From contig WSUB01000239.1 in the NCBI GenBank assembly GCA_019633425.1, forward strand, positions 1 through 50,602: DNA of 50,602 bases, read 5' to 3'. The DNA is from Tulasnella sp. 424 (taxonomy: Eukaryota > Basidiomycota > Agaricomycetes > Cantharellales > Tulasnellaceae). The position numbers and the translations under genes are program-made. The notes under the pieces are model-generated. The model was not told where the DNA came from. It made no database searches and was given only the letters and a program-made list of their open reading frames with translations. Each line of letters opens with the position of its first letter. Position 1 is the first letter of the stretch. Positions 31,392 to 41,373 of this stretch are shown one piece after another.

Positions 31392-32158
31392 TTAATATTG
31401 TAAATACAAGTACTAGTACTCGGGTCGAACATTTTAGCATTGTAATCGCAGTGAGACGTTTGGGGCCGTCTTCGGTGACAATTTTATATTCCTTGCAACC
31501 CGAGTACCTCATGCAGATCGGCTACCGTTGACCTGGGGTTGGTCATGAGACGTGAAGCTGTGACGGAGTTTCATATGGATTTGCCACGTTCCAAGCACTC
31601 TATCACCCTCCAAGGGATATGGGCAATCGATAACAATGTAACGAGATAGGTGATAGCTGTAGACTTGTATGCCCTACCCATGAACCTTTGCCCTTTTGGA
31701 GATATTTTGACAAATCTTCCCCTGGTGATTGGAGTTATATCGTGCGACATGGGAGTCCAGAAGGTCCAGTTGGTTATCAAAATCAATACGCAAAAGGAAC
31801 GTACAAAATCTATAACTTGACCCGTCATTGGGACGGGGCATGGTACCGGATCTGGTCACTCTCCCGAGCTTCAACAGTAAAACTCACGAGACCCGCGGTC
31901 CTTTGTATTTCGGCATCTTCTGCCAAGGTGCTTCCAAGCGCCTCTAGGAACCTGGACCTGCGGGCTGTCGCTGGACTGGAAACCGCAAGACCAAGCACTC
32001 AGAGGAATTGCTAGGCTCTCTTCCTCCCCCACTGGACGGAACATAGCCACGTCTTCTAAATGATAAGTATAGCTAGAAGTCACAATGTTTTATCATACAA
32101 CTATAATAGAAACGACCGCAATACATAACACCGCTGGCCCGGGGGGCTGCCGGTGCAA
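31392..32158. other. Spacer between copy G and the minus-strand sugar transporter
   Basis: The first 170 bp carry a divergent form of the armadillo 3' flank (ACCTGGGGTTGGTCA near 31535). A plus-strand frame at about 31688-32014 (..TYKIYNLTRHWDGAWYRIW..) has no ATG start and no recognised family. I do not support a gene here. Confidence 0.4.
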
Positions 32159-34934
32159 TCAATTCTCCCGAGAACGCGGAGAAGTCCCCTCCCAGTTCTG
32201 CCAAGACTTCATCTCGTACATATCAGAGGTAGAAGCCTGTGACTCTGGTCGCTTAGAAGCGTGGAAGACCTCGACACGCCGCTCCACGGTAATTGCTCTT
32301 TCAGGAGAAGCGATTTTGCGAGATTCACGCCTACGAGCTGCAACAGAAAGCTCCTCGACAAACAAGTCTATGAGGAAGCGTTTTCAGCTATGCGTGGAAT
32401 TTGACGACGTGAGAGAAAGGGCTCACCATCCTCTGTAGGTTCTCCATCGAAGAGGACTGCAGTTTGCTCCAGCGTACGACCCTTCGTCTCCCATAAATAC
32501 AAGAAAATGAATCCAAGCTCGAAAGCCAAGAAACCAACGTAGCTTTCAGCGAGAGAAGAGTCAGCAGGATGAGCTGGAGGGAGATGACCGAGCATAGACT
32601 CCACGACTCACAATAGATAATACTTCCAACCAATTTTATCCAAAGCAACGGGGGTTACGTATTGATTGAAAATAAGGGCGATGTTGATCGTGATGCTCTG
32701 AGGTGATCGAGCAAACACTCAATTATCAGGCAGTGAACTCGGAATACTCGCTCTAACTCACCAGCACAGCGAAACCTTTAGCTCGAATGCGGAACGGAAG
32801 AATTTCCACTGCATAAGCAACGAGTAACGGAGTGTATGCAATATCGTAGAACCCGTAATACAAAAACTATGTAAAAGGACATCGGTCAGCATGGGAAGAG
32901 CGCCTGAAAATAGGGTGAGCAAAGACACATACTATCATCACGATGGTAATGTTCCCAGCGACTCTGGAGGCAGTCTCTTGGAACAGCGCGGAAGTGACGG
33001 TCCATGCAGAGAAAACTGATGTTTCGAAAATCCGAGTTAGTCTCGACTTGGCTCGCCAGAAACAAACAAGGACGCACCGAGAAGCATGCCAGCGTTACTC
33101 GCAAGGAAGATCTTCCTTCTTCCAACTCTTTCGACAAAAAGGGCTGAAGAAAGAGCCATAGCGAAATTCCATATTTGAAGAACTCCGTTGATAAGGGTCT
33201 TCGTCCCGGCCGCTTTGATTCCGACGCCTTCGAGAATCAGGTTGATGTAGTAGCTGACCAGGCCGTTCCCACTCCATTGGCAGAACTATTAGGGGTTTCG
33301 AGAATTTTCAGTTCATTGCTAAGGAGTATAATGGGGGAAAGGCCACGAACGAATCCAAGGGCGATGATGATCCGCATACGCCTTCGGTTACCGGGTGTGC
33401 GGAACAGAGCCAGCCATGAAATCTGACCGAGTTCCTCCTCGACCTCGATAGCTTCCTTAATTTCGTTGTACTCGTACTGTATTGGGAAACAGAGAAACAA
33501 GAGACGGACGTTAGTACATGCGCCTATCGCGACGATTGGGACGCAACGTACCTCAACAAGGGGATGATTGATATCTCCGTTTCCGTGGTACTTTCCAAGA
33601 ACCTCTTTGGCTTCTCGATCCTGTGAGGTATATCAGACAGTGTCAGAGAATGGGCACCATGGCGTCGGCCTCGACTACTTACCCTGCCTTTCGAGATAAG
33701 CCACCGAGGACTCTCTGGACAGAACCTGCAGTTATCGAGATGAGTTCAAGGGGTCGGGCATTGTCATGAGACCGGCATTGCTCACCAAATAAGGGTGCAT
33801 TGCAGGAGAGTGGGGAGGGCTTGCAGAACAGACGGAATCCTCCACGACCACGAACTTCCCGCCATTCGGAAGGTGCCAAACGTTGTCCACTAGGCGGAGG
33901 ACAAGACGATACGTGAGTAGGGCACTTGTAGAGAGCGCGATTCCAATACTCACAGCTGAGACGATGCTACCAACGTACCACATCGAGTTGTACATTGCGG
34001 TGATAGTCGAACGCTGGGTCGGATAGGCGACCTCCGTCTGATAATAAGACCACGAGTGTCAGTCAGTGTTAATATATGATAGAGTAAGATACCCACGATG
34101 AGTAGAGGCGCGGCGTTGACCGAGAACGCGATTCCAAAGCCGACTGCCGCCGGGCAGGTGTCAGTTCCCCGACGTCTAAAGACGATAGTGGCTCCCAAAG
34201 ACTCACTCATCCCACGAGCTAAAATGAACTGCGCCACGTCGAGCGACTGGACTTGAAGAACTACACCTCCCAACATGATCGTCCCTCCGACGAACATGGC
34301 TTTCCGCCGCCCGAGCCCGTCCGTGACTAGAGGTGCAAACGGCAAGGCAATGAGGCCGCCGATGTTTTGCACGTTCGTGAGTAGCCCTGTTTCCAGACGA
34401 CGGTCGCTGGTTATCATCATGCGCAGAGGCGATGAGGGAGTCAAGAGAACTGACCTAGGGTCGAACCCTGGATAAGCAAGGGGACAGCGAGATTAGCATC
34501 TGAAGGTGGTCACGGAAAGAACGAATGCACGAACGGTGGGGAAGTGAAAGAATTGTTGCCACTCATCAACGAGCTGAAGGCCGTTTGACTGAGTGGGAGC
34601 AGCGAGAAAGTTAGGTGAGGGTTACCAGATGAACTTAGCCAGAGGGCGGCTTACCATGCTTCCATCAAATCCCTGTAAATGAAGAAGTCATCAGGAAATC
34701 AGAGATGGGTTACATGGTTTACAGTTTACAGAAGTAACGCACGCTAGTGTACGAAGTCAGGAGCGCAAGGCCCACACAGACGTTCACCAGGAGAATGCCT
34801 AGCGAACGGGTTCAGAGGGCATCAACTCTCTCGCTCAAGCGTATTCGCAACAGTGATTGATGAGAGTACTAACCTCTATTCTGATACCATGGCCTCGTGT
34901 CTACAAGGTCTGCTACTGTGGGCCAGTAATCCAT
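32159..34934 (-). CDS. MFS sugar transporter 1 (PF00083 type)
   Basis: Plasma-membrane proton/sugar transporter of the fungal lactose/hexose permease branch, by motifs. About 15 exons splice in phase from ATG 34934 (MDYWPTVADLV..) to the stop at 32159. Landmarks in order: LLTSYTS|GFDGSM in TM1, SNGLQLVDEWQQFFH, NIGGLIALPFAPLVTDGLGRRK (TM2-loop GRR), ARGMIGFGIAFSVNAAPLLI, TEVAYPTQR, the signature PESPRWLISKGR, KYHGNGDINHPLVE, NRRRMRIIIALGF, QWSGNGLVSYYINLILEGVG, LFVERVGRRKIF, YAVEILPFRIRAKG, and the C-terminal WETKGRTLEQ. The hydrophilic tail ends NWEGTSPRSREN. No break was found. It is a paralogue of the plus-strand gene at 41374-44266, with matching intron positions where compared. Confidence 0.85.
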
Positions 34935-36136
34935 GCTAGTCGAATAATGAACGAGAGGTGAGCAAGGCTGTCGAAGCACAGCGAGGGCAGGGCCGGGAGT
35001 TTAGTCGAAGGTGAGGCATTTGGAAGCCTCGAGGGATGGGTATTTGACTTCGGCGCTCACGCTGGAAAAGCGCTGTGGTGGCTCCTGGAAATTGGCAGAA
35101 TGTCGCAGCGAGGCGAGATAGGAACCCTCTCTCGGAGTGATCGGAAATACTCCCAATTGATATCCACTTATGGACCAATGGCACGGATTTGAAGGTGATT
35201 GGAGGAGCTTCGTCGCCCGGCCGGAAACCCAGCTTACTTCAGGGTCGACGTCGCTCGTTGTGTACCATCTGAAATATCTGGGTGCGATGAATGGTCGTCG
35301 AACCCTTGGACGGGGTGGTCCCCGAGACAACGAATAGCGTTGGGGGTGGTTCAATTTGGTATGGGCCGAGTCTGATGAATAAGGGTGATTCCGAGAGTTT
35401 ATCCACTGCCGGACTCTGGAGCCAAGCCGGGGTCTCCATCAGAGGTCAAAGTGGAGCAAATTTCAACCTTCCACAAAGCAATTCAGATACAACCACATAC
35501 GAAACGATAGAAATCAGCTCACCAGCGTTCAACATGAACCGATCAGCGACTATGTCGTTGGTAACGACTACCGCCAGCCCAAAGAGGAAAAGTTCATTTC
35601 GGAGTTCGCGGGTATCTGTTTAACCGTGTTTTGCCGAAAGGCCAAGGCTCGTCGTTCTTTCACGATCGAACTCACTCACTGGCAACGTCCTCCTTTCCCG
35701 GATGATAAGATTGCCACTGTGATGCTAGGGAATCATCATATGACCTCGACATCGTCGTTTTTGCCGAGAGAAAATATTGAGAAGTCGCAATATAATCTCA
35801 TGTGGTGGAGGGGCCTTTGAACTTCGAAGAGGAGGCTGCCGAAACTTTGTTAATTACCTCCAAGGCCAGCACATAGACCCTGGGTCCAATGACCGTTCAG
35901 ATAGGGGTCGGAGGGAGCCGGGAGGTTTGGGTTGACCAATCAAACAACGGCGATGACGCAAGTTCGCCGTTGGCGTGGGAACTCTGTTTCGGTGTTTTAA
36001 CTTTTCCTTCCTCGACCCAACCGCCACCCGAACGACGGCCGATAGACCGACCACCTTCTTTCCATTTCGGCACTGATACTAATTCTAGATCTCTCTTTTC
36101 TCTCCTATAAGCTCTTTCTCTATTGATGGTTTTATA
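34935..36136. other. Divergent promoter region between transporter 1 and the CorA gene
   Basis: No supported gene. Several overlapping open frames at 35001-35820 on both strands look like chance. The last 100 bp before the CorA-like ATG are pyrimidine-rich (CTCTCTTTTCTCTCC), typical of fungal promoters. Confidence 0.45.
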
Positions 36137-38923
36137 ATGGATAACTTATTCTCTTCATCTCACCACGAACTTCAACTCCCGCCAGCACAAACCCTGCCTC
36201 TCCCTCATCCGATCCTCGAAAATACGCCAGACGAGGAAAACGATGATATATACCGTGGACTCGTTGGACTACCGCCGATTGGACCGACCACACCTCGAGT
36301 AGAAGACTACTTTTCACACCCTCACTTCGCCGTTCCCTCCGAATCGAGCTCATCAAGCTCGTCATCTTCCTCCTCAACTTCGTCTTCGTCTTCGTCCTCA
36401 ACGTCTAGTAGTAGTACAGGACATGGGAGAAGACTGGGAGCGCTCGCAGCTCTAGTGGAGCGAGCCATTTCTCGATGGGCTCGAGGAACGTCCGATTCTG
36501 GATCTTCAAGCTCATCTTCATCAGACTCGACGTCGTCTAGTTCGAGCTCAGGCTCGTCTCGTGCGCGGTCCAGATCCCGGTCATTCTCCCGCCGACGGCG
36601 AAGGCGCCGAAGAGGAGCCTCCACCACATCGATCAACAGCATCCAGCGGGAGTATGCTCCAAGCAGAATAGCTCAAGCCCGTCAACTATTCGAATACTCT
36701 CGACGACTACCGAAAGAATACACTCTCCTCTTACCACCGCCTTCTATCTTCTCCGTTCCGGCGCCAGCAACAACACAACTCGAACCCTCAGACTCGCGCG
36801 TCATCAAAACGACCTCGAGTAAAGTCATCTTGGCGCACCTCGAAACTCTACTTCGCCGTCCGCCCCGCGGTAGAGGACCCCGAAGACTACGAGCTGATAA
36901 GGATCGGGGCCCACGTTCGTCGCGGATAGCGGACTTAGCTGCTGCATGCTCAAGTGACACGAGCACGCCATCACCCGGACCAGAGAAAGGAAAGGGGAAG
37001 ATGCGGCTTGGCGCACTGCAAACACCCTCTGAAGCACCAACACCTCCAACTAGCTCTCAAAGACCAAAGCCACACAGGAACAATAGCGGGGACACGAGTA
37101 ACCGCACTTGGTGGTTAGATGTCGCTAGTCCGTCCTGGGAGGATATGCGTGCTCTGGGCAAGGTAATCCTATTTTTAGAATGCCGTAAAGGGTCAAAAAA
37201 CTGATCGAACGTCATAGCTCCTCCATCTGCACCCCCTGACATTGGAAGATATTCTCCAACGAGAGCAACGCGAGAAACTTGAAGTTTTCCCAGGTCTTGG
37301 ATACTATTTCGTGGTGTTTCGGGCAGTGGAACCGTATCATCACGCTTCACCCGGCGACGACGAGGGACATCACCGCTCGGGAGGTTCAGACCCTGTCGTC
37401 GCCGTGACCGTGTATCTTGTCGTCTTCCGTGAGGGAATATGTTCGGTGGGATTGATTCTCAAGCATCCGAATAAAAATATTGCTAACCAGCGGTGACCTT
37501 TAGTTCCACTTCGAAGACATATCAGAACACACCGATCGGGTCCGAAATCGAATCTTACAGCTAGAGAAGACCATACCATGGACACCAGGTAAGATCCACG
37601 CACTCTCTGAGATCACCTTGGTTTGGCGTTGAGCGCTGACGGTTTGCGCAGATTGGATAGCACACGGTCTGCTCGACTCTATTGTCGATGGATTCTTCCC
37701 CATCATCCAGAACATCGAGAAAGAAGTTGATGAACTAGACGGGCTGGTCTCGGGAATCGAAAACATGGACCTGTCGGATCTGAACCTTCCTGCGACGATA
37801 CAGATACAGCGACCGCCAGACACCAAGCCAACTCTTTCGCCACACTCCAACTCCACCGTACGTGCGACAGCGGATGAAGGGGATGAGGATGAGAAGCACG
37901 GGTTACGGACCCATGGATCCAGTCGATGGGACTTTGCGAGCGCGATCAGGTCGTGCATCCCAGGCGTTAGGTCCGCCAGGGAGCAGGCTGCACCCAAGTT
38001 TGAAGACGAAAAGGCCCATTTCGCCGACTTCTCCAAATCCCGTACATTGACGGTGTCTCATCCGGTCCTCGAACGACTCGGTAACATTTTCCTCCCCAAC
38101 GCTCTCCTCCCGAAATCCAAACTGTCAACTCGGAGTTCTCGTTCCTCTCGCTCCTCAATAACCAGCAACTCTTCCGTCCGCCCCAAGCCATCAGCTCGGT
38201 ACAACCTCTTACGCCGAATCGCAGCGTGTCGAAGGCTCGTCACGAGCTTGACGAGGATCTTGACGCCGAAGAACGAAGTGGTTGCGCAGATTCGGAAGAG
38301 AATTCTGTCGGACGGGAGCTTGGTCGGGAACGCCAACGGGAACGGGGGTGGGAATAGCATGCTTGTGCGTCCGGGCGGTAGCGGGCTGGAGTTGGACATT
38401 TATTGGGGTGATGTGCAAGGTTTGTGATTCGCGGAAGACACTTGCGAAACCTCTGACGCTGACGCCCTGTTCCGCAGATCATATCATGACCATGCATCAC
38501 TCCCTAGTGCACTACGAACGCATTCTCAGCCACTCTCATCCAGCCTACCTGTCACACCTACGGTGGTCACTTTCGAACGGAAAAGGAGGTATTGATCGGG
38601 CCATTCTGACGTTGACGAGTGTCAGTATCACCTGCTTCAGCATTCAGCTCTGTGTCGGTAAGTGTAAAGCATCTATTTACTTAGGTCGCTCATCTTAACT
38701 GATCTTGACGTACCGCTAAGGCGTGATGAGCATGAACGTCCATATACCCCACAACCGCCGACCCCAAGACGTTCCTGACGGCGAAGACCTTCCTCCAGGT
38801 CACTTTTACACATTCGGAGGACTTTTGGCCTTCGTAACCCTCGTAGTCATTGGAGTCGTGAATTTGATACGATACTGGTGGAGGAAGGCGAAGCGCAAGT
38901 ACCGGAAACACGCTGACATTTAG
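36137..38923 (+). CDS. CorA-family Mg2+/metal transporter with SMN in place of GMN
   Basis: Six exons in phase: 36137-37162, 37218-37445, 37504-37588, 37652-38419, 38478-38657 and 38721-38923, giving 829 residues. The N-terminal third is disordered: long Ser runs, then RARSRSRSFS and an eight-Arg tract. The CorA domain begins at WWLDVASPSWEDMRALGK, LLHLHPLTLEDILQRE, VFPGLGYYFVVFRAVE and EGICSFHFEDISEHTDR. Long helices follow, interrupted by a charged/Ser-rich insert. Two C-terminal membrane segments follow (AILTLTSVSITCFSIQL and FVTLVVIGVVNLIRYWW), then a basic KAKRKYRKH tail. The pore motif after TM1, normally GMN, reads MSMNVHIP (residues 766-768 SMN). Family role: divalent cation uptake or vacuolar release by a pentamer. 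The changed motif leaves ion choice open. Confidence 0.85.
36345..36560 (+). repeat. Low-complexity serine-codon tracts inside the CorA-like gene
   Basis: Two imperfect runs of Ser codons (TCN/AGY mixed, 36345-36415 and 36500-36560) encode poly-Ser with a few Thr. Mixed codons argue against a simple recent trinucleotide expansion. Confidence 0.7.
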
Positions 38924-39426
38924 TTTCGTCATGTCGTTCTACTGCTTGGAATTGACTTTTCTTTGACTACACTACAGGATTGAGGAATATATCGTGTAAG
39001 TCTTGATACGTATAATATGTGCGGTGAGGAACGAGTTGCGCCACTCCGATGGTTATTATGGGGGTTTTGACCGGTCCAACCTTGTATAACGATGTTCGGC
39101 AAACATTTCCGTGCGCCCGTGTTTGCTGGATAGACGAAACTAATACCAGCTGAGTCAGAGCATAGAAGATGGAGCACTCACTGTCCTAGGACAACGGGTT
39201 ACAGAGTGAACTCGGGGGATCATCCGGCATTGGTAAGCTTATGAATCCGTCGTGAGGGTGCACTTTCGCCATCAACCCTTCTTCCCCTGGTTGTCTTGGT
39301 CGGAGAACACCGATTTGAAGAAGTTGTACACAAGAGACATGGGCCGCCGATCCTGCGGTCCTCCGCTGGATATGGGGAGGTCAGTGAAGGGGACGGCTCA
39401 ATTGCTAGAATGCCGTTGCGCGCCAA
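38924..39426. other. Spacer downstream of the CorA gene
   Basis: No gene or RNA recognised. It includes the CorA 3' end and part of an unassigned plus-strand frame at about 39252-39623. Confidence 0.4.
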
Positions 39427-39816
39427 CTAGAGGTGTCCGAATATATTGGTCTCCAGGTCATCGAACTCGGAGTATGAGCCTTTCAGTTGGATCTCCTCGA
39501 AGATGTACTGCAGTACCGGGTCGTCGGTGCTGTGGGCTGGAGATCGGCTGCCCCGCTTTGGGGGGTGCCCTGGGATTCGGCTGCAGGCTACCAGGCCGAG
39601 AATGTTGTCAAGGATCTGTGTGAGTCTAGATATGGTCTGCTCGGCCTGGGGGAAGAAACGCAACTCGGCTTGCTTCAGCTTTAGCCGGCCGTCCCCGCAT
39701 ACAAGGACCAAATCTGTCACCAACTTTCGGGAAGTTTTACGCATTGAGACTTGTATGCTAGAAAATACCTTGATAGGAGAAAATATAGTCCGCGTGGCCC
39801 GACTCTTTGATTGCAA
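39427..39816 (-). CDS. Unknown protein fragment or terminal exon
   Basis: An open frame of about 129 codons follows an acceptor-like CTCTTACAG and ends at a stop at 39427. Its composition is protein-like: LVCGDGRLKLKQAELRFFP, EQTISRLTQILDNILG, DPVLQYIFEEIQLKG and FDDLETNIFGHL. An upstream minus-strand frame (about 40270-40060, LKYLRDRRGMVNETRG) could be an earlier exon, but I cannot join the two. The overlapping plus-strand frame of equal length is judged the shadow. The family is not recognised. It may be a remnant of a larger gene. Confidence 0.3.
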   Translation of the reverse strand: MQSKSRATRTIFSPIKVFSSIQVSMRKTSRKLVTDLVLVCGDGRLKLKQAELRFFPQAEQTISRLTQILDNILGLVACSRIPGHPPKRGSRSPAHSTDDPVLQYIFEEIQLKGSYSEFDDLETNIFGHL

Positions 39817-41373
39817 TTCAGTCAGTATCCTGTAAGAGATCGTCGCATCGGGGATCGAACCTCAATCTTGAAATTTCGCAGAAGGAACTCGGCTTCGGCC
39901 CCGTAGAGCGTCCACGGCACATTAGGCCGCTCGGGACCCGGGTGTGTTTCATTGATGAATACAGGGCGCCTTTACTGCGGAATAGAGTTGCGTTCGGATT
40001 GCTTAAGAGCTTAATGTCGGGGTTTTTGCTACGCAGACAACTTTTCCGGTTTGATCTTGTTTGTCCCCGAAACCGAACACTCATCCCCGACGATCCTCCC
40101 TCGGGTTTCGTTAACCATGCCTCGCCTGTCACGCAAGTACTTCAGTGCCACGAAGCAAACTGTACGTCTCCGTGAACTCAATACCTTCAGAATTTGCAAA
40201 AGCCACTTTGTGGTCCAGGCAACCTCACGAATCCTGTTTCACCTCTTCTCAAACCATGGACGTGAAGATCTCACAAGGTATGAAACTGAATGGGGCGTCC
40301 TCGTCTAGTCCTCTTTTGATTTTAAACGTACAGTTCTACCAACCCAGGCTGAGACAAAGATGAGGCGCTCTTCAATTCAGCAACATTTGGCAGAAATCCG
40401 GCAAATCACCCGTTTCCGGCATCTTTACGTACTATGGGTATTCACTCCCGTTCACCGGTACCATCGCACCTCTCGAAGCCTTCCACACGTTCTCCAGGGG
40501 TAACCTTTCGTGGTCTTCCCGTCAGCGTGGTCGTGGACACAATTGGTTAATTCTCACCTTGGCCGTGGAACCCACAGGAGGAAGCTAAGAGTGTGAAGGG
40601 GACAGCCACGAGGTCTCAGCGCGATCACAATATCGAAACTTCGAATGACGGCTCGGAACCGCTCTCCGTGGTAATCTTCCTGAAAGCACCCATAAGACCG
40701 GTAGACATCTCCTCAACCGACGTCACCCACTCACATGGATCCAATCACGAGGGCCGGTCGTGAGAGATCATCTCTCATCGTCGACACCGTTATCCAGTGT
40801 AGGGAACAGTCGCAAGCTCTGACGCACTTGAGAAGACGAAGTTCGAGCGCAGAGCCGTCAGGGGTTGACCGGTTTCGGTAATCTTTCCCATCCCGACAAC
40901 CGCAGCAACCATCAAGGGAAGCATCGACCATGGTAGAACTCCCCCCTCGCGTGGCTAACCTGATTCCACAATCATATACATTTAGATTTTCACATTCCCA
41001 TCTTTCTGCGAACAGCTTCCACGAGCTAAAACCGGTCTTCTGGCTCGTCCCTAATTCTACCCCAGGATTTCGGTTTGGAGGGTCGGGCCTCGCCGAAAAA
41101 CCTATTCCGAGACGGTCTTCCCCGGATAAAACTGGAGCCCCCTCCCACAAGGCCACGCTTTTCTCTCTTTCCCCCTCTCCCCCCCTTCAGCTCTCTCTGA
41201 CTCCTTTTCATCGAGGACGCTATCGTCGGGTGCAAGCCACTCGGGAGGGACAATACCTCCACGGCGACCACTCTCTATCCTCACCTCTTAATATCAACGT
41301 TCAACGTAGAGGAAATTTGAACGGGAGGAACCGGTTCATCAGGTGGCATAGATTGAGGCTGTGTAATTGGAAC
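39817..41373. other. Mostly unassigned spacer upstream of sugar transporter 2
   Basis: No complete gene. The possible upstream exon of the minus-strand unknown frame lies at 40060-40270. The segment 40930-41373 is open in the frame of the transporter but looks like leader sequence. Pyrimidine-rich runs (TCTCTCTTTCCCCCTCTCCC near 41160) suggest the promoter of the following gene. Confidence 0.4.

Noticed and set aside
31688..32014. 108-codon plus-strand frame between copy G and sugar transporter 1
   Set aside because: It has no ATG at its start, no splice partners and no recognised motif; probably chance.
34452..34475. tRNA T-arm-like sequence (AGGGTCGAACCCT)
   Set aside because: No acceptor, D or anticodon arms around it; it overlaps a tiny exon and splice sites of the minus-strand sugar transporter.
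36322..36642. Acidic Asp/Glu-rich open frame on the minus strand
   Set aside because: Reverse of the Ser/Arg codon tracts in the CorA-like gene; it has no independent support.
40930..41372. Long in-frame N-terminal extension of sugar transporter 2
   Set aside because: It is open but has leader-like, low-complexity composition, and the paralogue starts near the WYQNRG exon; the start at 41374 is preferred.
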